From Parus major (Eukaryota > Chordata > Aves > Passeriformes > Paridae), in contig NC_031774.1 of assembly GCF_001522545.3 (NCBI RefSeq), positions 18,628,749-18,692,748 on the forward strand: 64,000 bases of DNA, read 5' to 3'. Positions 21,936 through 36,300 of the stretch are shown here, piece after piece. Made by a program: the position numbers and the translations under genes. Below the pieces are notes generated by a model. That model did no database searches, was not told the DNA's origin, and saw nothing but the letters and a program-made list of their open reading frames with translations. Numbering within the stretch: the stretch's first letter is position 1; each line of letters opens with the position of its first letter.

Positions 21936-24900
21936 GTGGCCTGGATGTTTGCCTGAGCTTTGACAGGGAAGTTGCATCTCCTCAGTCTTTCCTGATGCGC
22001 TATGGACACCACCACTTCACAGCTTCTCACTCCACTGAACAGAATGAACTTTTACTCATTCCCTCTGAAGCAAGGAAGGGTAGAGTTAAATTTTCAAATA
22101 CTACACTCATTCTTAGGTGTCCCTGAAAGAGGAAAAGTTCTCAAAGTGGCTAAAATAGTGTGAGTGCTTCAGCTGAATAGACATTAATCTGGTTTTCAAA
22201 GCCTGAAATGGACTGCCTTGGCTAACCCCAAGATAGCTGAAGCAATTAGTTTCAGCAAAGTGATAGAGCTGGTGTGGGCTAGCTGCTGTCAGCCTTTTTG
22301 GGTGCTGGGACTGCATACCAGCCTGATACAGGTGATGTCAGCTGTTCCTGCTCCAGAGGCGTGTCCAGGCATGGCAGTTGCTTTCAGTGGTGTTCATATT
22401 GTCTTTTTCCATTTTGGTTATCTTTGCAATGAGGAGATGGAGGCAGAATTAAAGAACAGGAAAGCTTTTAAATCGTGCTAAAATAGTTGGTGGGGTCTGA
22501 TTTTTTTTCCTACTGAAGTTCTGTTCTAGGGCAAAGTAGTAGCAGTTGACATACAAAATAAAATACTGGCATCTTTTGCTTGCTTGCTTTTTTAAAAGTA
22601 CCAGTAGTACCGGTATTCATACAAGAGGCCGTTGTATGGCTTGAAATAACAGCCAGAATAAGGACAAAGGATAAACTAATCCTTTTTAGACCTCAAATGC
22701 CAGTATATATCCTGCCATAATCAAACAGCAGCGTAATCTCTTCTACATCTGGACAGGCAGCTCTTGATGAAGGTAGCAGCATGCCCCAGTGGCTACTGTG
22801 CAAGTAGGTGATGTTTTCAGTGTCAGCACTAACCCTCCCTTGAACTTAGGGAGAGCTGTGCATTCCTACCTGCAGGAGGTCTTTGGTCTATTAATATTCA
22901 TTACTTAGAATAAACTTCACATAAAGACAAATTTTGTTGGCCATTACAGTGTTGTTGGGGGTTTTGGGGGGTAGTTATTATTTTTAATACGGCAACAGTT
23001 TTACAAGCAAAAGTAATGGTTGATTAATTAGATATGTTAGATATTGCATCTTTGTGTGTATTTATTTCAAAATGTCGCAGCAGCCTGCAAGACTAGCTTT
23101 CATTCAGCTGCTGAACTGTCAAGGCTATCTATTGAACTTGTATTTATAGTTCACTGCATTTATCTCTACGAACAATGCACAGAATCCCATGTGACATTCC
23201 CTTGTCATTTACATGATAATACACAACTTAACTGTAATTCTTAATTCTTCTGTAGCATTGCTTTGTAACTCGAATGCAGCAGTTTCTGTCACATTCACCT
23301 CATGAAAATATATTTAAATAATAAACTGCTGGCATACATTTTAAACCACTGCAAAGAGCAAACTGCTGTGCCACAAACATCTAAGGTTTTATTTCTGTTA
23401 AAGTACTTCTATAATTATGGCACAACTGTGGCTTTGATGGCTAATGGGAAGTAAATCTCATTTGCAATGTCTTTAGAGCCAGAGCCTAGATAATTACCTC
23501 CTTCATGAAGAAACATGATATCCTATTTGGTGACTGGTAACTACCTCAAGTTATATATAAGTTACATGTTCAAAAACGGTGTAGTTGTAGGTTGGTGTGA
23601 AACTAGAGATGCTGTGCTAGGGAAGCAGTGCCCTGGGAAACGTGTTCATTCAAAAAGAATGGACAAAACTAGCGCAGATGGATGATGATACTTCACTTTG
23701 TTACTCTATTTTATTCTTCTTGTGCAGATCATCTTCTCTAAAAACTTTTGAATTATATTAAGGCAAACTTACTCTTTTCTGTGTGATTTCTTTAAGGCAA
23801 ACAGTGCTTTGTAAATTATGGTCTCACGGACTTTTTGCATGGTACTTTAGCTATGTATGCTGTTTTACATTTCACTATCCTGCAGAACCAAGGGATGAAA
23901 ATCTAAAACTTGACGTGGTGTAATTTCAGTGGCACTCATATAACTCTGCTTATTTCCAGTAGAGTTTCCTTTGAGTCAGAGTAATCAGCCAGGCAAGAAA
24001 GTCCATTGAGAGCAGGAACACTTCAGGATCCGAAAGCTGCGAGTTGAAGGTTGTCAGTAATAGGGTCTGTGGGATCTGGCTGTCAGCAGCACTTTACCTG
24101 AGGCTCAAGGAATTGTCTGCACAACCTGTGTCAGAATGGGGCTTTAGGGCTTTAGACCTCACTCAGCAGAACACTTAAGGATGCACTTCCCACTGCTTTT
24201 CACAGGCTTTCCATAAAGTATGTGATGACAGGGTGAGCTGCACTGCTGCCTTGGTCGAATGTGGCCTCTTGTACACTTCTGAAGAGGCTGGGTGGTGGTC
24301 ACAGCCCAGATGTGGTCTGGGTCTGTCCCAGATGTGAGACAGGAGGTACTTAACTAAGTAAAGGAGGTAGGAGACCTAGGGGCTTAACTGATAACACAAG
24401 TTTCAGGGGAAAAAAAAACCAAACCAAAACCCCCAAAAAAACACAAAACAAAACAAAACAAAAACCAACAGAAAAAGAAATAAACCCAGGAAAAAGTATC
24501 TAGAGAGAATGTATTTAAATGCACTGCACTCACTTCTGTATTTCTGTATGTTTCCCCAGTTAAATTCAGAATGACTCCCCTGACTTTTTCTTGCATTGGA
24601 ATCTGAGAAGGCTTGTAGGGTTACCTATTTGTAGGTGGTTGCTGCTACACCCAGCTTGAGTCTGTAGTCACTGGGACAGAATCTCCAAACACTAGCACAG
24701 TGTAGGGAGTACCAAATTCACAGTTTCTGAGAATTAAAGGATATCAAAATTGTACTTGCAGTGGCTACTGCACACTCAGGGTGCACCAAACAGCAAAGCC
24801 TGTGTATTCAGTGGGGTTCCCACTTAGTGAAAAAAGCAACAATGTTGTTTGCAGCACCAGTCTCCTTTGCTTCTGTTTGCTTACATCTGAAGGAATTTCC

Positions 24901-27900
24901 AATATGGATTTATTTTCAGTGTGGACTTCTCTTTGAGAATTTCCTTCACAGCTTGGGAAGGTCTTCCCAGGTGCAGAGTTCCCTTACCTCTCACACATAG
25001 CAGCTGCCCTGGGGATGGAGCTGTGTTGACCTCTGGTGCCACGCTCTGCTGCCCTGCTGAGGCTGTGTCAGCCCATTCAAACATTGGGGAAACAGCTTGG
25101 GGCCCTGGAAGACAGTGAAAATATAGTTAGTAACACTTTGACTCACTGGTCACACAGCATGCTCTTGACATCACCAGCATATTTTTTTGCTTTCCCTTTG
25201 AAGTTTGATGCCTTTTTAATGTTAATAAACTTAGAATTATCTCACTGACATTACTAGGTGGTCCAGGACTGTGAGATATGAGATTATATTAAAACTTAAT
25301 CCCATTTTGCATGTTATTCCTACTTTGCAACCACAGCATGAAATTTAATCACTCCTTCAGAGCTCCTGGGTTAAATGTGGCAAAGCTCCCAGGAGAAGGG
25401 GCTGGGCTGCACAGTAAGCAGCGCCTGCCCATGCACCCACAGAGCTCCTGCTACTCAGTGACCTAGAAAACCTTTTATCTTGCTGGCTTGGGTGGTAATA
25501 CAGCTCTCCCTTCTGAAGCAATGCATGCTCATCGGAGCAGAAGTTACTTCCCAATGGGGTGACTCATGTATTTTATTGTGAATCAACTAGTGTTTCAACA
25601 AACATTATCAATCCCACACTCAGGGACATCTGAGTGTACTTTGGGTGTGGAGCAGGAACAAGGTGTTATACCTGTGATGCCTTAGCATCCTCATGTGCTG
25701 GGGCTTCCACTGCCTGCTCCAGTGCTGAATGAGTTTATGGGAAAGATGCACAAGCCTGTGTGAATCGAGCCTGCTGCTGTGTGCAGGTGTGAAAGGAGCT
25801 GTGCAGATGAGGGAAACTGATCCCATCTGAAAGCAAACCAGTGTTGTACTCAAGGAAAAGAGCTGGACTATTGGAGGATGAACAACAATAATAGGACATC
25901 AAAGAGGGTCTGACACTGCAAATGGATTGTCTGGTTTTGCATGATTTGCTATTCAGCCACTTCCTGGGGGTGTGGGTTGAGGGGTTTGTGTGTGTGGCAC
26001 TTGCTCCATTTCTGCAAGAAAACAAACACAAGGGAAGACTGACTGCAAAATGCAGTGATTGCTGATGCAGGGAAAGTTGAGCAGACATCTCAAAGATCCA
26101 GACCCTTCCAATTTCTATACCAAGGAGGGATACACAGGTAAGGGGATTTCAGGTGGAATACAAACACAAAGCAAGCTGGTCACAGGAACAATTAAGATGG
26201 GGAGATTTAAATTTTACTGCCAGGATGTCACCATGCTTGTCCAGTCTCTGTCACCTGGGCTTTTTTAAAGTGACACACTGTCAGGCCAGTCTTTGGTGTC
26301 AATCCAGCAGAATGAATGTGTTTTATAAGAAATAGTCAAAGGAATAAAAAATTCAAAAAGAAAAAGAAGATGTTGAGGCACTTTAAAGCAGAAAAATTCC
26401 ATCCAGATGCTGGAACCAAGCAGCAAACATCCTTGGATGAAACTGGATGGCTGCAGAGATAGTGTCCCACTGACAGCCCCTTTCTCTACCTTCTGTGGCA
26501 GGTTTTGTGGAACAGCCTCTGAAAAGGGCCCTTTTGAGGCAGTCTGTGTCACAGAACAGGGAGAAAAACCTGTACCAGGAGATTGTTGGCACTCCTGGTA
26601 CAGAGGACTTGCCTTTTCCCTGCATAGACCATTGGCATCTAGTGATCTTGAAAGAATAGGCTCATTTTCAAAATCTCTCATTACATATCTTTGTTATCTG
26701 GTGGATTTCAGCCTGTGTAACATTATGTATCCTTTATGTAAATAATGAACTCTATTGCCTTCAGCATTTTATTTAACCAATTCAGTATTATTTGCCAAAA
26801 CTCATTAAGTACTTGCTCCATTCTGAGTTTTGAGCAGTTCACTAAAAATTCTCTTTTGATGCCATAGAATCAATTATATAACTTAATATCCAAGTATGTA
26901 ACAGTTAAGGTTTTCCCAAACTATTTGGACTAGAGGATGCTGTCAACTTTGGGGCATCCTCAGATTTTACACCTAAAGCTGTGTGATGGTGAGGATTAAG
27001 AAGTTTGGGATCAGTGTGGTTTTGTGTGAGGAGTGAGTCTGGGATGAACTCTTTGCTGCTGCTACTGGCTGCTCCTTATGTTCCCCAAAAGTATGTGCAG
27101 GAGTTAAAGTTACTGTTGGTCTGTATGATCTGAGTTGATTTTTCTGTTTCGACTAAAATGTAGCTGAAGGGCTTTATTTGCAATAGTATCTCCCAGAAAG
27201 CAAAAGGGAACTTTTCAAGTGTTTCAAGTGTTGATGTCCATCATGCACTGCCTCCCACCACCTACCCCTCCCTAAAAAACTCCACCATCTGCCAAATGCC
27301 TTCTCCCCTCATGGTGGGATTTTAAAAAATGCATTGCAGTGAAGCCATTTACCTCAAGTGATAGCAATGCCATAATGTCCCCCAGTAATGAGGGAAAGAA
27401 GAAACACATTTTTTATCAGTATTTCCAACCCCAGCACAAAATAAGGGAGGTGTATTTCTGCATAATGTATGTTTCAGTCAGAAAAGCCATAATTTTTTAA
27501 TGTCTCTGTTTTGCCAGTTTCCTTTTTGTGTCCTGCTGTGGGGTAAAGGGCATTAATAAACTATGGTTTCAAGCTGCTGTTATAAATATTTTTTAGCCAT
27601 ACATGATTTCTTGTAGGCAAGCTAGGAGTCTGCTTCCAGAATTTATGTAAGTGATTGCAGTTAGTTAATTTGCTTTAGTTTAGCTGGGTCACCTTTATCA
27701 CCCCTAAAGTTTTCAATGTCCTTTACTATATTCAAGCTAAGGGCAGGTAATTGCTTCAGGATTATTTTGAAAATGTACAGGATTTGGTCATCAGAAAAAG
27801 AGTTATGTTTTTGTTTTGTTTTTTTTTAACAGTGCAGTTCAAAGTAAGGTGGCACAGATTATGGATGAACCTGGATGCAAGGATCTGAAAGATATTAATG

Positions 27901-28407
27901 GTATTATTTCCTTTCACAGCAGCTACCCGGCAAGGCAGCTGCCCAGAGGAGTTATTCCTGGTTTGACAGCCACCAGAGATCAGAATTAAACCCTCTGTTT
28001 GTGATTTGTTAAATGCAAGTAACACACTAAAGGATTTTCTGATTTACAGCCCTGCAGGCGTAAGAACATGAATTTCCCTGCAATTTGGATGCAAAAACTG
28101 GTAATGAGTACATTCACAATGAGTGTTATTTGAGAATAGAATTTAGAAACGACAAGGGGAACTGACAGTGGAGCCTCTTGCTCCTTCCTTTGCTGACTAA
28201 CCCAACAGACTGCTGGGATCCCAGCTAACCAGAGCTGGCTGTGAGAGTCAGGATCACAGGAGGTTTTGATACCTCCTCTAGCAAGAAATATTTTAGGCTG
28301 TGCCAAAAACGAAGCTGTCATCTTCTAGCTCATAAAAACAATGAAGATGAGTGGTTGGAGCCGATACAGTTAAACAGATGCTCCTGGGTTGGCTTCTGTT
28401 TTTCTTT
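21936..28407. other. No gene recognised; FJX1 downstream flank
   Basis: AT-rich sequence beyond the proposed FJX1 end. It contains AATAAA hexamers at 22557, 22909 and 23320 that could belong to longer FJX1 transcripts. Only short unrecognised frames. A 138-codon minus frame at 26265-26681 overlaps a 112-codon plus frame, with no support for either. Confidence 0.6.
24410..24480. repeat. A-rich (CAAAA)n-like low-complexity tract
   Basis: Imperfect AAACC, ACCCCC and CAAAA units run over 70 bases. The complementary strand is T/G-rich like the tract at 32.8 kb. No adjacent mobile element is recognised. Confidence 0.75.
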
Positions 28408-28549
28408 AATCACAGAATCACAGAATGGGTAAGGTAGGAAGGGACACTGGAGGCCATCTAGTCAACCTACCTGCTCTAGCAGAGTCCCCTAGAGCATGTT
28501 ACTCAGGATTGTGTCCAGATAGCTTTGAATATCTCCAGGGAAGGATACA
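28408..28549 (-). mobile_element. CR1 LINE 3' end, minus strand
   Basis: The stretch starts with AATCACAGAATCACAGAAT, the reverse complement of the ATTCTATG-type CR1 terminus. It continues with 'gtaggaagggacactggaggccatctagtc', 'gagtcccctagagca' and 'tactcaggattgtgtccagat', the characteristic CR1 3' sequence read backwards. It is heavily 5'-truncated. The preserved terminal repeats suggest a moderately young copy. Confidence 0.88.
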
Positions 28550-31500
28550 TTCTTTCATAAAAATAAATAAATACGTACCTCTCCTTAGGTTTCTATTCAT
28601 GCTTCAGGTGATTAAAACTAAATTAGAAATGTAATTCACTTATCAGTGAATAGTCTAGATAGTTATTTTACTTGTATGCTGCTCCTCCCAGTCAAGGTAC
28701 ATAAACAAGACAGCTTTTGTCAATAATGAGTCTCTAGGCAGTTTCATTTCCTAAACCTCTCCTACACAATCAGGGCAGTGCAGTAACTACAATCGGTATT
28801 CCTTGAAATGAAGCTATACCTATACAAATAATTAAAATTAATCATGTATTTTATAAAAGAGAATATTTAGGATTTTTTCTTCTTGAATCTTAACAAACAG
28901 GCTCCGATTTTTTTCCTCTTTCAGTCTGTCAGGTTTAGCTCCTTTATGCTGAAGGCAGAAGAGACAAGTGCTTCATGTGACAATTTCTATTTCCGATTAA
29001 ACAGCACAGCAACCCCGTCTGTCTTAGCAGTGTTTCTGGTGACATCAGGAAGGTTGTCTCTGATCAAAGAGGCATAGTACAGGTAGGCTACTTACTGAAG
29101 TATGGATCTAAGGCTTGAATGCTTCATGGGTGATGTACTGGTGCTTTGTGAGTGTATGGACAGTTTGGGTTAGTATGTAGATCACTGCTGGATATGCAGT
29201 GTCAGAAACTGATGTGAATCGTGAATTCAGGTGTTAGAGAGGCTCTGTTTTGCACTGGGAGAGGAAAACCCACAGAATCAGCCCCAAACAATGATCTCCC
29301 TTCCTCCTCCTTCACCTCCCCCCTCTTCAGTTGAAAATAGATGTTGGAGTCACAGAACAAGCCAAAGCAAATTCAGGCAGGAGCAAAACAGGTGGCCCAT
29401 GAAGCTGCAAGGTCTGTGCTAACCCCAGTGTAACCCTGTGTCAGCAGAGTGGCAGCTGGCACAGAGGGCAGAGCTGGGCTCCTCCAGGACCAGTCACCCT
29501 GTCTGCCTCAGCACCATGTCACAGCTCTGTGCTCCGGCTGGCCACACCACCAGCTGTGCTGGGGGCCAGGAACTGGGACAGGCGCAGCTCTCTTCCTACA
29601 CAAGAGAGAAACCTGACACATGATCTCTAGCAAGAGAGATTTGCCAAGTGGCAAAAAACCTGTTGTTTCTGTCAATTTGCTAATGCAAGGTATCTTCTTG
29701 CTCCAGACTTGGTGCTGTTCCCTACCAGGATCATTTTCAGCACTTCAGCAGCTAAGGCTCCTCTTGAGACATGGTTTGACCTCAGAGGTGGGAAGCAAAA
29801 GAAGAAGGATCCATCAGGAAGAAGGAACACATCCTGTGAGTCAAGGCTGCAGCAGTGAGCAGCTCAGCTGAACTTTGCAGTCCTTGCCAATGGCAAGGCT
29901 GGAATAGGGGCACTGCCAAAACATAGAGGTGGGATGGCTGCTTCTGCGAGAGACTCAGCAGAGTTCAACCAGCAGGGAGGAACAGGCTCCAGCAAACTCA
30001 TCTGTTCTGATGGCAGTAAAAATGCTTAAATCCATATTATCTGGAAAAAGAACTGGAGTGTATTGACTCCTCACTAAGTTCAAAGTGCTCAACTCCTTTT
30101 CTTTACCATCCAGGCAATTTTTGCTGGTGTCCACAACTCGCTTCAAGTTCTCAGGTGTCTCTGGCTTTCACACATGCTGGTACATGTTATACAAGTCTGC
30201 CTGCCCCAGGGTCATGCTCCCTCCTCTTTGCTACTCTGCATTAGGAGGACCTGCCCACACACATGGTGCCCCAGAAACACCAGCTAGGGTGGTAAGAAAC
30301 ACATGACACGCTCTTTTATGTTGAAATGCAAATAAGTGTTTTCCTCATTGCAATTTTTCAATCTGCTGTCATTTTAATGATACCCATCCATTTATTTCAA
30401 TTCCAGCAACTATCAGTATGTTCAGAGTCATCAAGAGAATTCTTTCTCAGAAAGAAAAGTATACTCACTAAAAAACTTTAAAAATTATCCTGCCTGTTAT
30501 GAATTACTCTCAAAGCTTGTTAATATTTCAGTTCTCCGTTTGCATAATAGCTGAAAAATATAGGTGTGCCAGATGGAGTCTTTTGTGCATTAGAAATTAC
30601 AGAATTCTGACTTCTAACATTTCAGATGTGCATACATCTTCCTGAAGTTGTTGGGAAAGGGCATATACAAGAAAAGCATTTCCAACATCTCTGAACAACT
30701 GAAGAGTCTAAGATATACCATGGATGCATAATAAAGAATAATATTCATGCTTAATGATAATGACATGGACCATTCAGAGACAATAAATTCAGTGGTAATA
30801 TTGATGATGAGCTTTGAACTTTTGCAGAGCATTTCATGATGGATTCAAAGCATTTTATGAAGATGACGTAGGCATCACTGTGCTCTTGTGGCATGTCTTA
30901 CTGCTCTCATGTTACAAAGAGAAAAACAGGTATGAAGAAATCATGAGAGGATGTTGCATGGCTCTGGCAGAACCAGAGCACCCAAATTAGCAGGAAAACA
31001 AGGCCAGTGATGGGTGAGCTCCAGCACTGAAAGTGGAAAGTGACCAAAGGCAAACCTTGCACCCATGTGGCCGAGACTTGGACGCAGGTTTTTCTCTACC
31101 AGCCATGCTGTGCAGGCAGCAGCACTCTCTCACTTCAGTGGTGCTCTCAATGCTGCTGGCTGGCGGGAGTCTTCACCATCTGCCATGGGCAGGAGGGGCC
31201 CTTGCTCGTGGCCCTCCAGGGACCCACTTCCCCAGAGCTGGCAGCTGGCGGCTCAGGCTGCCTGCGCTGCTGCCAGGAGCCAGCAGAAAGCTCACTCCTG
31301 CTGCTTGGCTTCCCCGCACCTCTGCCCTTGATGGAGCAGCACAGCCACATTGAAGAGCACCCCTTGTTTCCCAAGAATGCCAGACAGGCTTCAGGGTATA
31401 GAAGAGGGATTATAGATACAAGCTTCATCCTTGCATAATTGCAAGTAAAAGAGAACTGTGACATCTTTGACTCATATTTCTCCTGAAGTCCTCGTGTGAC

Positions 31501-32814
31501 ACATGCCTTGAAGGGCAGTGATGTGAATTCAATGGAATAACCCAACTTCAAGTACTCCTCAGTATCCAGATGAATTATTTCTCTTTCCCCCCATATTTAG
31601 ACCAGATCTTCCTGTTCTTAATGAGCACGAATGTGGCATCAGTGTCTCACATACCTACATCCATTGTCTTCTGGGATCTTGACCCTGGAAAGATGGCTTA
31701 ATACATAGCTTTAAGGTATGCTATAAAATCAATGAGGTTTTAGCCAGCAATGCTGTATTAGTGGCACACATCTTCTGCAAAGACTCTTCTCTTTGTGCCT
31801 GCCTTTGCTAGCAATCAGACAGGGGATCTTTGGATACAGGAGACCAGGAAGAAGCTCTGTGCTGGTGAAGCCATTCAGGTCAAGCTTTCCCTCTCTACCT
31901 ACTGTTGACCCAGGAAAGTGAGGCTTGCAATGTGCAGGTGGGAGCTTGCACAGTGATTAGTCCAGTGTGATGTTCTCATCCCTCTGGAGTTGTCTCTGGG
32001 CTTCTTGTAGCAGGCAGTGTCCACTCCTACCTGCCACTGACCTGGCCATGAAATGGGTTTGCTTTGCCTCAGCAGGGGTACACGCAGCCCCACAGCACAC
32101 CTGATTCCAAGCTGTTCCTGGAAGAGCAGAGCTTTAAAGATGAAATTTGAAAATTTGTGATTGGAGGAGTCAGTGCAACATTATATATTAGCACAGGCAT
32201 GTTCACTTAGAGGGGGCATGATAATGACTTGAACAGATCTGGTATTTCAATGCCCTTTTTTCATGTGGGTTTGGATAGACATTCAACTAGGAAATGTTTT
32301 TTCCACTGCCTTGCTGTTGGTGTAGGAATTTGCACTTTGTGTGGATCATAACGACTGTAAAATTAAACCTTACAAGAAATGCATAGTTTTATGCATTTTA
32401 CTCATACTCTATTTGTGTAAATAAAACCCTAGGGAGAAAGCAGAAGAAAATTAGGCCGTTTTATGTTGTTGACTACCTAATTTAATCACTGTTCCCAACT
32501 TCAGAATAACTGAGCTTGGAAAAAAAAACAAAACTAAAACCTTTATTAAGAGGAAGGAATGAATTTAAATCACTAAACATAGGTGAGGCTTCTGTAGGTC
32601 ATCAGATATCAAATACAATTTTGTCACAAATGTCACCTAGTATTAACAAAAATTTCCAGAGTTCAGGAATACCGGAAGGACCTTCTTTTGTTTTAAACCA
32701 TTGCAGCTTGAAAACTGATTTTCTAGCTTTCTACCAGTAGAAGTCAGATCAGAATCATGTTTAGAATATTATTAGTCCAAAATATAAATATTTAATAATG
32801 CTTGATAATTTTTT
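28550..32814. other. No gene recognised
   Basis: Intergenic sequence. A GC-richer patch at 31.03-31.44 kb is open in three plus frames and one minus frame simultaneously, as composition alone would produce. No repeat family recognised. Confidence 0.6.
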
Positions 32815-32935
32815 ATGTTGTTGTGGTGGTGGTGGTGGTTTTGTTGTAATCTTTTTTGTTTGTTTATGGGGTTGGGGTTTTTTGGGTTTTGGGGTTCTTT
32901 TGGTAGGTTTTTTTTTGGTTTTTTTTCAGTGAGAT
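32815..32935 (+). repeat. G/T-rich low-complexity tract with G-quadruplex motif
   Basis: A (GGT)n-like run at 32824-32839 leads into T/G-rich DNA. At 32868-32894 four G-tracts (GGGG, GGGG, GGG, GGGG) with loops of 2, 6 and 4 thymines meet the canonical intramolecular G-quadruplex pattern on the plus strand. No gene is nearby. Confidence 0.8.
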
Positions 32936-33323
32936 ATTGTGTGTTTTTTTCCTGTAATTACTTTTTGAGACTAACTTGTTTGAATGTTTGTCTGTTGAGA
33001 GTTGCCAATGACTGTTAGTTTGCATTAGACTGTGAGTACTGTCTGCTGAAATAAATCTGGCATTCATATTCTCCTCACAGACTCTCAAGTTTTGCTCTAT
33101 CAACACTTTTCTTAAGTTCACTGCATTAAGGATTCAGTATGACAGGTTTGCACCTGGAGGCAAAGCCTGTTCCCTTCCCTCCCCTCCTTCCCTAAAACCT
33201 CAAGTCTTTAATTTTCCTTTGTTCAGGATAAAATGATATGTAAAGTATGTGTTGCCATGGATGCAAAACTGAGAGCCTATTGATCCTCCCTTTTACCAGG
33301 TAGATTTCAAGCAGAATATTTAA

Positions 33324-33338
33324 CATCAGAGGGCACTA
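33324..33338 (+). promoter_or_regulatory. CTCF-like core motif
   Basis: ACATCAGAGGGCAC fits the CTCF core consensus CCASYAGRKGGCRS at 12 of 14 positions, with the strongly conserved AG-x-GGGC part intact and TA following. In 64 kb a match of this quality may occur by chance, so occupancy is unproven. Confidence 0.25.
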
Positions 33339-36300
33339 TGGTATGGATTCCCAGACAGAGACAGATTGGGGCAGGAAGAAACTACTTGAAACTTGAAGTT
33401 CCCATAGCTCAGAAGTATCCTGGTGAAATAAAGCAACTCCTGTGCCCCCCAGGGAAGCTGCTGGACTTGTTTCCCATGTGCTCAGCAGCATTCCTCTGCC
33501 CGAACTCCCTCCCCTCCTCCATGCGCTCCCACCATGCCAGGGACATGGTTCATTCCCATTTCCCACTCAGATTTGAGCTGTGTTCCAGGAAAGAATTTTG
33601 TTGTGCCACAGAAGATGTAGCAATGGTTCTTTAAATGCCATGGGAGAGCGCTGTGAAGGTGAATGTCTGTGAGTACTGCCAGTGGATCCCCCACTGCTGA
33701 ATAACCCATCAGGGCCAAGCTGCCCATCCAGCTAGGGCAAGCAGGTCGGGAGAGTGGAACACACTGCCACTCATGGCTCAGGGACTTCTGGAGACAGCAC
33801 CTCTGCTGCTGTGTTTTTCTCTTGCAGCAGATGAGTGCAAGCACCTGGATATTATGCACAGTACGCAGGGTAATACTGAGCCACTGTAAGAGGCAATCAT
33901 CTCACAAGAGTGTTATCATGACAGAGAAGGACACAGTTGGGCTGTGGTATAAATAAATACATTTCAAAAGTGGTTTGCGATGTTTCTCTAACTTAATTTC
34001 AACCTTATTTTTTTATATCTATTGTTTTTTGCCGTGGCTTCATATCCTTTCCTTTCAGGAACAGCATACTTAACAGAACATCAATTTTTTGTAATTACAT
34101 TGGACTGTGGCATCCACAGAACTCCTCTAAAATTGTTGTATTTAATTTTGTCTAAAGAGTGTAGCATTGCTTCCATAGACTTGCACCAAAATTGACTCAT
34201 TTTGCTTCAGTTTAATTTTTTCCCCATAAGATTGCATTACTACAGCCTGCACTTGTTCTTCATTGCCATAAGCACACGCTTTCATCCAGCCTGGGTCATG
34301 TGTTAAATGCCTTTTCAGGAGGGTTTATATTTTTTATTGCTGGGCAAGCTCTGAGTACTCGTGGGCAGAGCAGCACCAGAGCCCTGCTCAGCTGTGCCTG
34401 GTTCAGAGTAGAGGAGGCCAGAGGTGAGCACCAAGCTGAAATTAGCTTCTCATTCAGGCAGCTCGATGTCTCTGTTATTGGGGCAGAGGAAGGTGAGGGC
34501 ATCTGCAGGAGCGGCAGGGACTATTGTTTCCCTTGTTTCCAACAATCACCCCGTTGTAGAGCCCTTGCTCCTTTGTCATTCATAAGAGCCACTGCTGAAG
34601 AAAGGCACTTTCTTTTTTCTAACTGAAAAGGGCTTTAATAAAGCTATTGTATTTGATCACTGGCTAAGGAAACAATAATCTAGCATAATAGAAAAAGATC
34701 ATTAATGTTCAATGAACCTAACACTCTGCTCCAGTTTTTTGTTGCCCTAGAGAGATGGAGTAAACTCTTCTTCCTTAATTGAAGACTAAATAGAGTACAT
34801 TTCATTTTTCATTTCCAGCACTTTTTCCAATAGGCTTGTGATGTTTGCTAATGTGTGCTGAAAGGGGTGGACTGCCTGGCAGCAGCAGAGAAATTGGGTG
34901 GGAGGGTTTAGAGCACATAAAAACTCGCTTGTTCTTCATCAGACAGCTCTCTAGGGCCTTCGACTTCTTTCTTGACAAGCCTAATTTCTAAAGCCCCTAA
35001 GGACTGTGCCAAGGAGATGCAGTAGTCCATTACATTACAAAATAGAGAGGAACAGAGGACAACGCTCATGTCCCCAAATGTCCCACAGCCACCTCTCCAT
35101 GGGACACCTATGTCCAGGGACACTGCTAAAATTGGGGTCTGGCTGGTATTTTGATTGGGAATGTAATTTTGTATGAAACCAAGCTGATAAAAGCTTACAA
35201 GCACAAGGTTTGCATCACTGCAGCTCTGGATTCAAATCCCAGGAAAGCACAGTCATTGTTCTTTGCACTGGAGATAGCTCAGGGCTGCCTCCATCTCTAC
35301 AAATCACTTCAAACACTTTAGCATTTCCATTTGCAGTCATCTGCACTGATATCCCCTTCCGAAGGCACAGCACAGTTCCTGTCCTGAGCTCTCTCCTCGC
35401 ATGGGCAGGAAGGTGCCTCTACATCTCAGTATTGCTGGCCGCAAGATTGGCTCTGGCTGCTGTGGCCGGGGTGGGAGTGAGCTCTGGCCACCTTCACCTG
35501 TGTAAGACAAGGGGGTGAAACACATGGCAGATACTGCTGTTTCAGCTCTGCCCAAGGAGCTTGCTGAATAAAATGCCTGAGCTCAGCTGTCATGAAACAA
35601 GCAACTCCACAGAAAAGCTGTGGCACAGCTAATAGCATCAGCGTAGCCTTCATTTAGTACAATAAAAAAGGGCACTGCTAAAGACTGGTTTTCCCCTAGA
35701 GTTTTCCTTGATGGATTTTGCCATTGGAGAATGCACCATCCTCATTCCCTGATGTGCAAGAACAAAATTAGAGGACACAACAATCAGCAGTAAGAAGCAA
35801 ACTGAAGCAAACAGGATAGCGATGCTGCAGGAGGAACTTACCCTACAAAAATAATAAAGGACTTAACAGCGCATGTTGCTATATTGCCTGATGTTCAGGC
35901 CAGACATGGCTGAGAAAAGCCATGCCAATTGCAGAGATAATTAACAACAAGATTAACGATAATTGTTTGTTCCGAAGCCACAGCGAGTCCCTGGTGATGC
36001 AGAGCGGGTTCGCAGTCCCTGAGGAGTCTCTGTGAGGGTGAAACTGGGTGTCAGTGCGTGCATTGCAGAATGTAGCATGTTTTGGGGTGCAATTTTGGGG
36101 GTGTCGGGCTCTGCCAGCCATGGACTCGCCACAAACTCTGCCCACCAATCCTGGCAGGTGGCATTCCCGGTGTAAGGCCTGGAGGCCCACGCTGGTGCGG
36201 GGGATCATGGAGTGCCGTGGCCCCGAGTGAGACAGGTCTGAGGCAGAGCTTGGGCCTGTGAGGGAGGGAAAATGTCACCCCCAACAGCAATGGGTGCCTT

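Noticed and set aside
35228..35240. tRNA B-box-like string GGATTCAAATCCC
   Set aside because: No matching A box, acceptor stem or anticodon arm can be drawn at the required spacing.
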